From: Vombatus ursinus
Taxonomy: Eukaryota > Chordata > Mammalia > Diprotodontia > Vombatidae
Assembly: GCF_900497805.2 (NCBI RefSeq)
Contig: NW_020954702.1
Span: 2,296,124-2,360,123, forward strand
DNA: 64,000 nucleotides
Reading direction: 5' to 3'
Part shown: piece after piece, positions 12,121 to 24,284 of the stretch
How positions within the stretch are numbered: the stretch's first letter is position 1
Layout of the letters: each line of letters opens with the position of its first letter
Position numbers and translations under genes: made by a program
Notes under the pieces: generated by a model
Database searches by the model: none
Seen by the model: only the letters and a program-made list of their open reading frames with translations
What the model was told of the DNA's origin: nothing

Positions 12121-12124
12121 CTAA

Positions 12125-12435
12125 TGTTTGATGGGCCATGGAAAGTCCCAATGAGATGGCCTATAGTTGATGACTTGTAGTTAATAACCCTTGAAAGGCC
12201 TACTGACAAAGTGGTTATGATTGATGGACATTGCCTTTAGCCAATCATGGGAGTTCTTCCACTTCTGAAGATTAGGCAATCATAGGAGTTTCCCTGAGCA
12301 CCAGGGGCCTGGACTGTGAGGAAGGTCTTGGACCCAATTGATTAGGGACCACTGGTCTCTCTAATAAATTGATTGATGATGTTTGGAGCTCTGCCTTAAT
12401 AATTTTTGTTGCAGATTGGAATTTTGTGGGCTACA
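12125..12435 (+). mobile_element. Possible solo LTR (fossil)
   Basis: It begins TGTTTGATGGGCC and ends GGGCTACA (TG...CA), and has AATAAA at 12363-12368 followed by a T/G-rich U5-like end. No clear target duplication (CTAA versus TATA), so the ends are tentative. Confidence 0.4.
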
Positions 12436-12439
12436 TATA

Positions 12440-13141
12440 ATATATGCATTATAGCTAATCTACATGCAATTATCAAAGATTTAGTATTAACACCAGGATG
12501 TCCTATTCCCATGTGTTTTTGTAATGAAAAATCACACTAGTCTTCAAAAGACTTTAATACCTAATGACCTGCCCTTTTGTATGATTGTTTGCTAATTGTG
12601 TTACATTAATGAAACTAAAATATCTCTTCTTTACACAATCACTTTAACTTATAGGAAAAGATGAATGATGATAGGAAGTTATTATGAACCTATAGCAAGT
12701 ATTTCTCTTATCCTATTTTTTTTTTTTGACTAGAGTTCAATAATTCAGTTCAACAAAGAGGGTGGATTAAAAAGGGGGAGAAATTGGAGACAAAGAGACC
12801 ACTTAAGTGCCTACTGCATTAGAACAGAGCAGAGATGATGAAGGCCTGACCTAAGGTGGTAGCCATGTAAATAGAGAAAAAGAAAAAGGACGGATGTGAG
12901 ATATGTAGAGGTACAGTTGACACAATTTGGAAGTTAATTGAATGTGAAGGGTGAAGGTGGTAAAAAAAAAATTAAGTATCCATTCCATGTAAGTAATATT
13001 TAATATAATCTTTTTTTCCCTCTTTCCATGGCAAATTTTGTAATGTATTATGAGGAGCCAAACTAGTGATTTGAAAACTACTTTTGTTAAAACAGTGACC
13101 ATAAAATCATAAATCCTAATAATCAGTTTTTTTATTAATAG
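12440..13141. other. AT-rich intron before exon C
   Basis: Nothing recognised. The 100-codon minus-strand open frame at 13153-12851 overlaps exon C and is a chance product of AT-rich sequence. Confidence 0.5.
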
Positions 13142-13312
<171 letters not shown>

Positions 13313-13499
13313 TAGACTGATATTCTATGTCTGTTTCATGTATACTTATCCAGCTAACTTAGGTTTAGCCAGGGACCAGTCCTGCTGCTGTGATAGAAAA
13401 TTGCATTAGAAAATGTCTAATATACTTGTGCTTTGCCCTCAATGTGACCTTCAATCCCTCAGTCCCTTCCTTCCTAATCCATAACATAACTGACTTCTC

Positions 13500-13735
13500 T
13501 CCCATCATCGTTGACATCTCACATTTGTTTAGTGTTTTAAAATTTGGAAAGCATTTTTCTTTAAAAAGTCCTGTAGGTGTTGATAGTACAAGCATTTTTC
13601 ACATTTTACAGTTGAGAAAATGGAAACTCTTTGGCTTTTTGATGGTCATAGAGATCATTTAAGGCAACATTTGAATTCATGTCTCTCCTGATTCCAAATC
13701 TAGAATTTGATCTACTATATCATGATGCCTCCATC
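13500..13735 (-). mobile_element. MIR-type SINE
   Basis: Minus-strand copy: 'cattttacagttgagaaaat', then 'aaggcaacatttgaattcat' and 'tgattccaaatctag', plus the 'tttggaaagcatttttct' 3' region. Diverged. Confidence 0.65.
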
Positions 13736-13809
13736 TATTTTATCATGGTTTTAAGGCTATGGTTAACTTATTGCTCATCTTTGTCATTCCATTATACTCA
13801 CTCTGCTAA

Positions 13810-14045
13810 TCCCCTGGCAACATAGATTCTGAGTCAAAAATATCTGAATTTGAATCTTGCTTCAGACACATGCAATATGTCTCTGGGGCAGTCATTTAGC
13901 CTCTTTCAGCCTCAGTTTCTTCATCTGTAAAAGGGATAATAATAGCATGTCCTAGAGTTGTTGTAAGGATCAAATCAAATGAGAAAATATGTGTAAAGCA
14001 CTTTGTAAATATGAAATTGTTATGTAAATGTTAAATATTATTTTC
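13810..14045 (+). mobile_element. MIR-type SINE
   Basis: Nearly complete plus-strand copy: 'cctcagtttcttcatctgta', 'gggataataatagcatg', 'gttgttgtaaggatcaaat', 'gtaaagcactttgtaaa'. This is the standard order of MIR CORE and 3' segments. Confidence 0.85.
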
Positions 14046-14509
14046 CTTTTTTATTGTTTCTACTCAATGTGGCTTATTGGGAAAATAATTTGATTTGAAT
14101 GGACCTTTGCATAAATCCTAGTTTTTGTTTCTGTTTTCAATATAATTTAAACTTCTTTATCATATCCAAACCTTATATGCACTACAGGCCTTTCTCTGGA
14201 ACTTTGTTATGTATATATAATCACATAATTGTAAATATATATACTTTTGCAACATATAGGACTACATAAGAGCTAATTTGATCTTAAATACATATTTTTG
14301 AAATTATTCAACCAACATCTTTTAAAAATTATTTCCCCATGAACTGAAATGCCCACAAACATTAAATGTGATTTTCAGTTTGTGTTTTTAACCTTAATCG
14401 TGTTTATTTCCTTTTGTTCAAGAATACTTTTCCTTATAACTTTGTTCTGTTCTTTTCTTTGAATGATTTTGTCAAGATTTCATTCCCAATTTATTCAGGG
14501 CTGGTATCT

Positions 14510-14655
14510 GGAAGGGTCTTGAATGCAAAGTAATAGCAATTATGTGACCTTGGGAGTTAAGCTTTGGGCCTCAATTTCTTGCTCTATAAAAATGAGCTTG
14601 ACTTAGATAATTTCTAAGATCTTGTCCAGATCTATGTCTTATAAATTATTTCTCA
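14510..14655 (+). mobile_element. MIR-type SINE fragment
   Basis: Plus-strand fragment with 'tatgtgaccttgggagttaa', 'gggcctcaatttcttgctct' and 'aaaatgagcttgacttagat'. Confidence 0.65.
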
Positions 14656-14799
14656 AATTAGGAAGCCTCAGTTACTTATTAATTACTTATTAACCTCATT
14701 TTGGGTCTCTGGCCTTTTATTTATTTCTGATTCCTATCTACCTCTCTGACTACCTATCTCAGAGTGGGTTTTGCAGATCTCTTCAGTCATCAGTCCTTC

Positions 14800-15140
14800 A
14801 ACTCCTGTGTTTACTGTTTTTGCTTTTGACCGATGACATTGCCTCCAAAGTTAGTGATGAGATCATAATCATCAGACAGTAGTTTTCTAAACTCTCTCCA
14901 GTCCTCAGGAAGTCTGGAGATTGATGATGCTGCAAATCTTCCAAGTCTGCATCAGATTAACTCATTGGGTAGCAAGTCTGAAGGTGGCTTTTCAGCTTTC
15001 CAGTTTTGTACAGAAAAGGGCATGTCTGATTTGTGTATGTGATATTTCACCATTTTTCTTCCTTCTTTAGGGCAGAGATTGGGGAAGACTCCAGTGTTCT
15101 CTCTGCTTTCAGCTTTGGGTTCTTTGAGCATCATAACTTC
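14800..15140 (-). pseudogene. Unrecognised coding-like stretch, possibly a processed host pseudogene
   Basis: The minus strand reads 'KAESRENTGVFPNLCPKEG' and 'HKSDMPFSVQNWKAEKPP' from 15134, then after a stop and in another frame 'ISRLPEDWREFRKLLSDDYD'. The composition (Trp, Pro, mixed charge) is more protein-like than the surrounding intron. I do not recognise the family and see no poly-A tail or target duplication. It may be chance. Confidence 0.25.
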
Positions 15141-15204
15141 CCTTCTCTTAGCTACCCTCTCAAAATCTTTTCTCCATTTCTATCCTCACATTCACTGCCA
15201 AACC

Positions 15205-15300
15205 TTTAGAAATAGTCAACAAACATTCATTGTGCTAACTGCAGGAATACAAAGAAAGGCAAAAGATAGTCCTTGCTATCAAGAAGCTCACAGTCAGAAG
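15205..15300 (+). repeat. Ancient repeat fragment (same type as 60945-61560)
   Basis: 'aacaaacattcattgtgcta', 'ggaatacaaagaaaggcaaa' and 'aagaagctcacagtc' match the start of a dispersed repeat whose longer copy lies at 60945. Family name unknown. Confidence 0.55.
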
Positions 15301-15339
15301 AAAACCAAATTACTAGCAGAAATGAAGAGAGTGAATATA

Positions 15340-16030
15340 ACACTAATGAAAATTAAATCAGAGAAATTATTTTGCCCAATTATATGAAAATAAATTTAAC
15401 AAATTAAGGAAGAGTGATTATAAAAATAAAAACTGCCTAGATTAATAGAAGAGGAAATAGAATATCTAAATAAACACATTTTAGAAAAAGAAATTGATCA
15501 ATCCATAAATGAGCTTCCTAGGAAAAAAACATCAGGACCAGATGGATTTGCAAGTGAATTGTACCAAACATTTGAAGATAAACTAATTCCAATATTAAAT
15601 AAATGATTTGGAATAATAGAGAAGGAAGGAATCCTACCATTCTTTTTATGAAACAGATATGGTGCTGAAACCTAAACCAGGAAGAGCAAAAATAGAGAAA
15701 GAAAATCATAGACTTATTATTCATATTATTAATTATTATTCATATTATTAATATGAATGCAAAAATCCTAAATAAAATACTAGCCAGGAGATTACAACAA
15801 TATATCATAAAGTTTATACATGGTGATCAACTGGGATTTATACCAGGAAAGCAAGGATGGTTTAATATTAGGAAAATTATCAGCATAATTGACCATATCA
15901 ATAACAAAAGCAACAAAAGTCACATGATTGTCTCAATAGATGCAAAAAAGAACTTTTAACAAAATACAACACTCATTCTTATTCAGAATACTTGAAAGAA
16001 TAGATGTAAATGGATTTTTTCAGCTTACAT
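15340..16030 (+). mobile_element. L1 LINE fragment, reverse transcriptase
   Basis: Frames read '[18 protein letters not shown]', then '[18 protein letters not shown]', '[18 protein letters not shown]' and '[11 protein letters not shown]', the L1 RT core in order. Several stops and frame changes (for example at 15603 and around 15700). It abuts an L1 in the opposite orientation at 16040. Confidence 0.85.
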
Positions 16031-16039
16031 TCTTTTAAA

Positions 16040-19000
16040 AAATTATAATATAATATTTTATTATGTCCCCAATTACATTAAAACTTTTTTTAAACTTTTT
16101 AAAAAAAATTTTGAGTTCCAAATTCTATCCCTCCCTCACCTCTCCCATCCCTAAGATGGTAAGTAATCCAATCTATTTTATACATGTGCAACTATGTAAA
16201 ACATTTCCAGATAAGTCATTTTGTACAAAAAGATTTGGAAATAAATAAAGGAAGAAAGAAAGAAAGAAAGATAGTATGCTTCAGTCTTTATTCAGACAGT
16301 ATCAGTTTTTTCTCTAGAGGCAGAGAGCATGCTTCATCATAAGTCCTTTGGGATTGTCTTAGACCATTGTGTTGCTGAGAATAGTAAGTCATTACACAGT
16401 TCTTCATTGTATAATATTGCTATTACTGTGTACAGCATTCTGGTTCTGTTCACTTCACTATGCATCAGTTTGTATAAGTCCAGATTTTTCGGAAATCATA
16501 TTGTTTGTCATTTCTTATAGCACAATAATATTCCATCACAATCATATACCATAATTTGTTTAGCCATTCCCAAATTGATGGGCATCCTCTTGATTTTTAA
16601 TTCTTAACAACCACAAAAAGAGTTGTTATAAATATTTTTGTACAAATAGGTCCTTTATCCTTTTTTTAAAAATGTCTTTGGGATATAATATAGACTTAGC
16701 AGTGGTATTCTGGAGCAAAGAGAATTCACAGCTTTATAGCCCCTTGGACATAGTTCCAAATTGTTTTCCAGAATGGTTGAATCAGTTCACAACTCCACCA
16801 ACAATGCATTAATGTCTCAATTTTCCCACATACCCTCCAAAATTTATCATGTTCTTTTTTTGTCATATTGACCAATCCGATAGGTGTGAGGTGGTACCTC
16901 AGAGTTGTTTTAATTTGCATTTTTCTAATCAATAGTGATTTAGAGCATTTTTTCATATGACTATGGATAGCTTTGATTTCTTTATCTGAAAACTGCCTGT
17001 TTATATCCTTTGACCATTTATCAATTAGGGAATGACTTGTATGTTTTATAAATTTGACTCCTTTCTCTATATATTTGAGAAATAAGGCCTTTATCAGAGA
17101 TACTTGTAAAAAAAAAATTTCCCCCCAGTTTTCTGCTTTCCTTTTAATTTTGGCTGCATTGGTTTTGTTTGTGCAAAAATTTTTAAATTTTATATAATCA
17201 AATTATTTATTTTACATTTTGTAATGCTCTCTATATTTTCTTTGGTCCTGAATTCTTCCCCTAACCACAGATCTGACAAATAAACTATTCTATGCTCTCC
17301 TAATTTGCTTATGGTATTACCCTTTATGTGTAAATCATGTACCCATTTTGACCTTACCTTGGTATGTGGTATGAGATCTTGATCTGTACCTAGTTTCTGC
17401 CATACTGTTTTCCAGTTTTCCCAGCAGTTTTTTTCAAATAATGAGTTTTTGTTCCAAAAGCTTGGATCTTTGGGTTTATTACATACTACATCACTATGGT
17501 CATTTAGTATAATGTAATATATATCTAATATATTCCACTGATCCACCACTCTGTTTCTTAGCCAGTACTAGAATGTTTTGATAATCACCACTTTATAATG
17601 CAGTTTGAGATCTGTTATGGCTAAACTATCTTCCTTCACATTTTTTTTCATTGATTCCCTTGATGTCCTTGTGCTATAAAATAATTTTTATGGTAGTTTG
17701 ACTGGTATGGTATTGAATAAATAGATTAATAGATAGAATTATCATTTTTATTGTATTGACTCGACTTACCCATGAGCAATTAATATTTTTCAAGATGTTG
17801 AGATTTGACTTTATTTGTGTGAAAAGTGTTTTATAATTGTGTTCGCATAGTTCCTGGGTTTGTCTTGGCAGGTTGACTCCCAAGTATTTTATATTGTCTA
17901 CAGTTATTATAAATAGAATCTGTCTTTCTATCTCTTGCTGCTGGACTTTGTTGGCAATACATAGATATCCAGATGACTTATGTGATTTATTTTATTTCCC
18001 ACTACTTTGCTAAAGTTGTTAACTATTTCAAGTAATTTTTTAGTTGATTCTCCAGGATTCTTTAAGTATACCATCCTATCATCTGCAAAGAGTAATAGTT
18101 TTGTTTCCTCATGGCCTATTCTATTTCCTTCCTTCTTCTCTTATTGCTATAGCTAACATTTCTAGTACAATATTGAATAATAGAGGTGATAATGGGCATC
18201 CTTGCTTCACTCCTGATCTTATTGGGAAGGCTTCTAGCATATCCCCATTGCAGATAATGTTTGCTGATGATATTAAATAGGTACTACTTTTCATTTTGAG
18301 GAAAGTTGCATTTATTCCTATGCTTTTTCATGTTTTTAATAGGAATGAGTGTTGTATTTTGTCAAAAGCTTTTTCTGTATTTGTTTTTGATTTATTCTGT
18401 ATTTATTTTTGATGCTTTTGTTATTGATATGGTCAATTATGCTAATAATTATCCTAATTTTGAATTAGCTCTGCATTCTTGGTGTACATCCCCTGGTCAT
18501 AATATGTTTTTTGTGATATATTGCTGTAATCTCCTTGCTAATATTTTAAATTTTTTTTGTATCAGTATTCATTAGAGAAATTGGTCTGTATTTTTTTTGT
18601 TCTGTTTTTGCTCTTCTTGATTTAGCTATTAGCATCATACTTGTGCCATAAAAGATGTTAATTAGGACTCCTTTTTTCTCTATTTTTCTAAGTAGTTTAC
18701 ATAGTATTGGAATTAATTGTTCTTTAAATATTTGATAGAATTTACTTGTGAATCCATCTGATCCTAAGGATTTTTTCTTAGGGAGTTCATTTATGGCTTG
18801 TTCAATTTCTTTTTCTAAGATGGGGTTATTTAAGTATTCTATTTCCTCTTCTTTTAATCTGGGCAATTTATATTTATATATTCCTCCATTTCACTTAGAT
18901 TGCCAAATAATTGGGCAAAATAGCTCCTAATAATTGCTTTAATTTCCTTCTCATTAGTAGTGACTTCACTGTTTTCATTTTTTATATTGGTAATTTGGTT

Positions 19001-19104
19001 TTCTTTTTTTTTAAACTAAATTAACCAATTTTTTTTCATAAAACCATCTCTTAGTTTTATTAGTTAAATGGTTTTGTAGCTTTCAAATTTATTAATCTCT
19101 TCTT
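16040..19104 (-). mobile_element. L1 LINE, 3' UTR and most of ORF2
   Basis: The minus strand shows L1 ORF2 in order from 5' (high coordinate) to 3' (low): '[18 protein letters not shown]' (about 18780), 'RPISLMNTD', an RT motif region with '[10 protein letters not shown]' (about 18200), 'NCSWVSRVNTIKMIILS' (about 17770), 'WKTVWQKLGTDQDLI' and 'VRSKWVHDLHIKG' (about 17350), and 'TLMHCWWSCELIQPFWKT' (about 16780). The 3' UTR ends near 16040. ORFs are broken by stops and frameshifts throughout. It ends near 19104, where RTE sequence begins. Confidence 0.9.
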
Positions 19105-19922
19105 TGATTTTCCTTCAAGAAAATTAGAGATATTAAGGAAATGTTTCATGCAAAAATTGGCATAATAAAATGCAAAAGTAGTAGAGATTTAACCTAAGTA
19201 GACGAGATGAGGAAGAGATGACAAGAATATACAGAAGAACTATACAAGAAAGATCTTAACATCTCCAATAACCCCAATGGTATGGTTATTTGATCTAGAG
19301 CCAGACATCTTGGAGATTGAAGTCAAGTGGACCTTAGGAAACATTGCTAACAACAAGGCTAGTGGAGGTGATGGAATTCCAGCTGAGCTATTTAAAATAC
19401 TAAAAGATGATGTCATAAAATGTACTCAATATTTTGAAAACTTAACTGTGGCCAATCAGTTTTCATCCCAATCCTAAAGGAGGGCAATGCCAAGAAATAT
19501 TCAAATTACCAAACAATTGTTCTCATTTCACATGCCAGCGAGACTATGCTTAAGATTTTTCCAGCTAGGCTTCAGCATTGTATGAACCAAGAATTATCAG
19601 AAGAACAGGCTGGCTTTTGGAAGAGGCAGAGGAACTAAAGACCAAATTGCCAACAATCTCTGGATTATGGAAAAAGCAAGTGAATTCCAGATCAACATCT
19701 ACTTCTGCTTCATTGACTACACTAAGGCCTTTGACTGTGTGGATCACAACAAAGTGTAACAAGTTCTCAAAGAAGTGGGAGTACCAGATCGTCCTACTTG
19801 TTTCCAGAAGAATTTGTATGGGGGCCAAGAAGCATCAGTTAGAACCAAACATAGAAGAACAGATTGGTTTAAGATTGGAAAAGGAGTACAACAAGAATGT
19901 CTATGGAGATAATGGAGGATAG
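19105..19922 (+). mobile_element. RTE (BovB-type) LINE fragment, reverse transcriptase
   Basis: Frames read 'DLEPDILEIEVKWTLGNI', 'NNKASGGDGIPAELFKIL', then, after frame changes, 'QAGFWKRQR'-like and 'INIYFCFIDYTKAFDCVD', and 'VGVPDRPTC'. These are the N-terminal half of the RTE/BovB RT including the 'FIDYAKAFD' motif. It ends before the YADD box, so it is a partial copy. It lies between two blocks of minus-strand L1. Confidence 0.92.
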
Positions 19923-19949
19923 AAGGACCTAGTGTACTATGGTCCATAG

Positions 19950-20057
19950 GTCACACAGCTAGTAAGTGTCTAAGGCCAGATTTGAATTCAGGAAGATGAG
20001 TATCCCTAAATTCTGGCTTGGTACTCTATGCACTATGGTGCCACCTAGCTGTCCCCA
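19950..20057 (-). mobile_element. CORE-SINE fragment
   Basis: Minus strand: 'ggtcacacagctagtaagtg' through 'ggtgccacctagctgtcccc', the reverse complement of a marsupial SINE head and CORE. The CORE 3' part is missing. Confidence 0.85.
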
Positions 20058-21865
20058 TTTATCTCTTTTAATTAGGTATGTTTTTGCTTTTGCATTATCT
20101 GAGATCATGATTCCTACACCTTTTTTTTCTTACCTCAACTGAAGCATGATAGATTCTGCTCTAGCCTCTTATTTTTACTGTGTCTCTCTGTTTCAAATGT
20201 GTTTCCTGTAAACAACATATTGTTGGATTCTGTTTTTAATCCGTTCTGCTATCCACTTCCATTTTATGGGTGAGGTCATCTCACATTTATTCAGATTCAC
20301 ATTTATTAACTTATATTGACATATATTAACTGTGTATTTTCCTCTCTCCTATTTCTCCCCACCCTGCCCCCATTTATCCTGCTCTCTCTCGCCTCTCTCT
20401 CCTGTCTCTCTTCAAAAGTCTTTTAAAAAAAAGTCTGTTTTGCTTCTGACCACTACCTCCCTTAATTTGCCCTCTCTTCTATCAGCCCCTTGCTCTTTCT
20501 CTTTTCCCTTTCCCCTTCTATTTCCCTTTTAGGTAAGATAGATTTCTATACCCAACTAAGTATGTATGCTATTCAGTCTTTGAGCTAATTACAATGAGAG
20601 TAAGGTTCAAGCATTGCCTGACATCCTCACCCCCCATCTTCCCTTCCATTGTAAAATGTCTTCCTTTCTTGCCTCTGTTATGTGAGATAATTTTCTACAT
20701 TCTTTCTCTCCCTTCCACCTTCTCCTAGTGCATCCCTCTTTCTCATTCTTTAATTTTATCTTTTTAAATTATCCCCTCGTAAATCATCTCACATCTATGC
20801 CCTCTGTCTATGTATACTCCTTCTAACTCCTCTAATAATGAAAAAGTTCTTGGGAATTACAATTATCTTTTCATATACAAATGTAAACATTTTAACCTTA
20901 TTGATTACCTTATAATTTCTGTTTCATCTCTACCTTTTTAATGCTTCTCTTGAGTCTTATATTTGAAAGTCAGATTTTCTATTCAGCTCTGTTCTTTTTA
21001 TCAGGTGCTTGAAAGTTCTCTATTTCATTTAATGTTTATTTTTTCCCCTGAAGAATTATACTCAGTTTTGCTGGGTTTCCTAGCTCCTCTGTCCTTCAGA
21101 ATATTATTCCAAGCCCTCCAATCCTTTAAAGTAGAACTTGGTAAATCTTGTGTTATGCTGACTGTGGTTCCATGATATTTGAATTATTTCTTTTTTGGCT
21201 GCTTGCAGTATTTTCTCCTTGACCTTGGAGTTCTGGAATTTGGCTATAATATTTCTAGGAGTTTTCATTTTGGGATCTCTTTCAGGAGGTGATTGGTGGT
21301 TTCTTTCAGTTTCTGTTTTACCCTCTGGTTCTAAGATATCAAGGCAGTTTTCCTTGATATTTTTTGAAAGGTTATATATAGTAAGTTATCTCTCCTAGAT
21401 CTACTTTCCAGGTCAATTTTTTATGAAATATTTCACATTTTCTTCTTTTTTTTCTTCTTTTGATTTTGTTTTATTGTTTCTTGTTATCTCATGGAGTCAT
21501 TAATTTCTACTTGAACAATTCTAATTCTTAAGGATTTTTTTTTTTTTTAGTGAAGTTTTGTACCTGTTTTGCCAATTGGCCAATTCTGTTTTTTAACTTT
21601 TTTTTTCCTCAGTATTTTTTGTGCTGCTCTGACCCAGCTGCTAATTTTCTTTTCATAATTTTCTTGCATTGCTTTCATTTCTTTCCCCAATTTTTCCTCT
21701 GTAGTTTTTATTTGATTCTTAAAATCATTTTTTGTTCTTTTAAAAAAAATCTTTCTTTGGCTCTTCTAGGAATTCTGGTTGGGTTTGATTCCAATCTGCA
21801 TTTTTCTTTTAGGCTTTGCATGTAGATGTTTGCATGTCATTGTCTTTTTCTGAGTCTGAGGTGTC
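20058..21865 (-). mobile_element. L1 LINE, ORF2 start, inter-ORF spacer and ORF1
   Basis: On the minus strand 20250-20060 corresponds to the N-terminal endonuclease region (compare the sense copy at 54010-54160). A long pyrimidine-rich (sense strand) spacer follows at 20330-20900. ORF1's C-terminal domain is at about 20960-21400 and its coiled coil up to 21850. About 270 codons of ORF2 expected between 20058 and 19104 are absent. Heavily broken. Confidence 0.8.
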
Positions 21866-21869
21866 TATT

Positions 21870-22040
21870 ATCCCAAACCATCTCATTTCTAGTTATACCT
21901 ATTCTTTTGTGTCACTTCTTTTGTACAAGATATCCCTGGAAATAAATATGCTACAGACCTCACATTAACAAAATCTATGAAACAACTTAAAATAAAATTA
22001 TGAGTTTTCCCATTTTGTTTTTGGGTTACCTATAATCACA
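21870..22040. other. Intron with nothing recognised
   Basis: No family assigned between the L1 and the next MIR-like fragment. Confidence 0.4.
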
Positions 22041-22049
22041 AAGAAGATG

Positions 22050-22210
22050 CTCTACAATTTAAACCTGAAAATACCCTTTGAAGTCATTTATTCCAAGCCT
22101 TTCATTTTATTGATGAGGAAATTTATACCCAGAAAGATCGTGACTTTTTTAAAGCCAGAAAATGAAACCAGGTCTTGTGAATCTGAATTTAACTCCTTTT
22201 TCACTGTACC
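22050..22210 (-). mobile_element. MIR-type SINE, diverged
   Basis: 'cattttattgatgaggaaat' and 'aaaccaggtcttgtgaatct' are decayed versions of the minus-strand MIR CORE and head. Confidence 0.55.
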
Positions 22211-22468
22211 CTTTTCCCTCTTCCATAAACATGATTTCTTTGATCCCTTATAGTTCTATAATTTTATAATACCGTTTTTAACCTTTCAAAAATAAAGTCA
22301 AGCTGTATTATAACATTTTTATATTCTACATCATTGTTGACCCAAATAGAAATCTGATGCCCGATTTCACTTTGTAGCTATATTGTGGTTATTTGAGTTG
22401 CATATTTTGCATACTTTTTTCCTATTTTGCTTTTTAAATATTGATAATGATGTTTCCTTTTTCCCTAG

Positions 22469-22591
22469 GATCAGATATTTGGGACACTTGAACTATCCAA
22501 ATCCTTCAGAGATATTTTGAAACATCTAATTAGTTCAGTCTCCCCATCAATGGTTTTAAGCACAAAAATTGTGGATATAAAAGAGGTAGAG
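22469..22591 (+). CDS. C2CD2: C2CD2 exon D (end of SMP domain)
   Basis: This exon has 41 codons, phase 0/0, with acceptor tttttccctag. It encodes 'DQIFGTLELSKSFRDILK' and later 'SPSMVLSTKIVDIKEVE'. The donor is ambiguous: GAG|gtagag after 22585 and GAG|gtaaat after 22591 are six bases apart and both keep the frame. The downstream site is closer to the consensus (GTAA), so it is used in this model. The exon sits only 852 bp before the next one. Confidence 0.8.
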
Positions 22592-22636
22592 GTAAATCTT
22601 GTCTTTGTTATTAATATTTGATATTACTTCAGGGTC

Positions 22637-22800
22637 GCTTTTTTTTGTTTGTTTGTTTGTTTTTGGCTAGGCAATAGGGTTAAGTGACTTGTCCAGGGTC
22701 ACACAGCTAGTAAGTATCAAGTGTCTGAGGCCGGATTTGAACGCAGATCCTCCTGACTCCAGGGCTGGTGCTCTATGCATTCCACTACCTAGCTGCCCCA
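22637..22800 (-). mobile_element. Marsupial short CORE-SINE
   Basis: Full minus-strand copy ending CTACCTAGCTGCCCC, with a TTTG-rich tail complement. Target duplication ACTTCAGGGTC (22626-22636) versus ACTTCAAGGTC (22801-22811). It lies 45 bp after exon D, within the 852-bp intron. Confidence 0.95.
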
Positions 22801-23019
22801 ACTTCAAGGTCATTGTTGATCTGCCATAGGAAATTTACATATGGTCTTATAGCATTTCCCCATCTCCCATAACCCCTGTTCTTACTCCCAGGCCTTCCAG
22901 ACCTATTGGATTTCAGTCCTTTTGACTGCCTTGTAATAAAGTAGTGATTAGGACACAAGTAACTTTTTTATTCAATACAATTATACAACATCATTACGTA
23001 TTACTCAGTGAAAAGGTAT

Positions 23020-23190
23020 TTTCATCATGTTTTGATGGATGGCCTTGGAGTCAGGAAGATATGAGTTCATCTCTTGCTTTTGTGACACGTACTGGCTTTA
23101 TGATGATAGACAAATCATTTAAATTCCCAAGCAACTCTCTGAGATTGTAAGTTACAGATAAATTGTTTCAATTAGCAGAGGAAGTTTCTC
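23020..23190 (+). mobile_element. MIR/MAR-type SINE, diverged
   Basis: 'ggccttggagtcaggaagat' followed by weaker matches to the CORE segment ('gacaaatcatttaaattccc'). Confidence 0.6.
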
Positions 23191-23443
23191 AGTAAAGATT
23201 TCGATGTTCTAGCCTTTTACTTGATTCTTATTATGGAACTTTTTAGTTTTCTTATGAAGTTTATTATTGTATGTTTTTGCAAGGGATTCTCACCATTTGT
23301 GTGCATAATTTATGGACTGAAGACTGGATATTTGTCTCATTCAATAATTTTATCTTGGTAGGGTGTTAGAATGTCAAAACCACCTGTTTTCTCTCATTCT
23401 TTTGGGTAAATGTTCCTTTGTTATTGTTGTTTTCCTTCTACAG

Positions 23444-23567
23444 GATATGCGGTATACCTCAACACTTCCTCAGGACTTGTGCCCTCCTAAACCTCCAAGG
23501 GTTCATAAGTTAAAACTGTTGGTGAAGAATATCCAAGCAACACTGCTGAATAATCCTGGTTCTTCAG
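23444..23567 (+). CDS. C2CD2: C2CD2 exon E (SMP-C2 linker and first C2 strand)
   Basis: This exon has 41 codons plus one base, acceptor ttccttctacag, donor gtagaa. A proline-rich linker, 'LPQDLCPPKPPRVHK', leads into 'LKLLVKNIQATLLNNPGSS', which looks like the first beta strand and loop of a C2 domain. Loop 1 here carries no aspartate, so the classical calcium-binding pattern is not obvious; that C2 binding is calcium-independent is my inference. The exon ends in phase 1, which fits exon F. Confidence 0.85.
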
Positions 23568-23569
23568 GT

Positions 23570-24280
23570 AGAATATTGGAAATATCAGATAAAGCTATAC
23601 TACAGTTTCAGAAAGATGGGCTGTTTCATCAAATTCATAGTACTTTTTGGCACAAAGAAATTATAGTATGTACAATAGATAAAAAGTTGAGATGACTTTT
23701 AGGTGTTAAGTATTAGTAGGGTCTGTTGCGCTTCAGATTCTGTGGTCCAGAAATCAAACACCTGATTTTGGAGATAGAAGCCTAAAAGAACAAAACAAAA
23801 GAACTTAAACAAGAAAGTTAGAAATCCAGTTTATCTAGTACTCCAGTTAGCATTTTTCCCTTAACTGTTACAAGATCATGCCATGAGATAAGCTTCTTAC
23901 TATTTTTTTCTCTCCTATTTTTTTTAGGGTTTGTTAAGAGCTCTTAAAATTTATGAGATGAAAGAAATGTGGTTTTCTGGTCAGTTATTTGAAATGAAAC
24001 TATTTTATTCTGTAGAAGTTATTATCCTTCCTGTCAAACACATCTACCTCTAACTCCCTTAGGAAAAACTGTGGGTATATATAATACCTCTTACACTAAG
24101 TATCCTTCTAATGGGACATTGCTCTTCTTTAATAAGCTATTATTTTTCTATCTGGATTATTTTTTTAAATATGGCAATGGTTATAAAAAAACACTAATGT
24201 AGAGAAGATTTTCTTGTCGAGTGGCTCTACTGGAGGCAGCTTGAACTGGCTTGTGAGAGTTAATTTTTAAATTTTCATTA
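23570..24280. other. Intron with nothing recognised
   Basis: Plain AT-rich intron after exon E. Confidence 0.5.
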
Positions 24281-24284
24281 GAAA

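Noticed and set aside
13365-13662. Opposing open frames just after exon C
   Set aside because: Overlapping on both strands, partly within a MIR SINE; no splice sites or domain.
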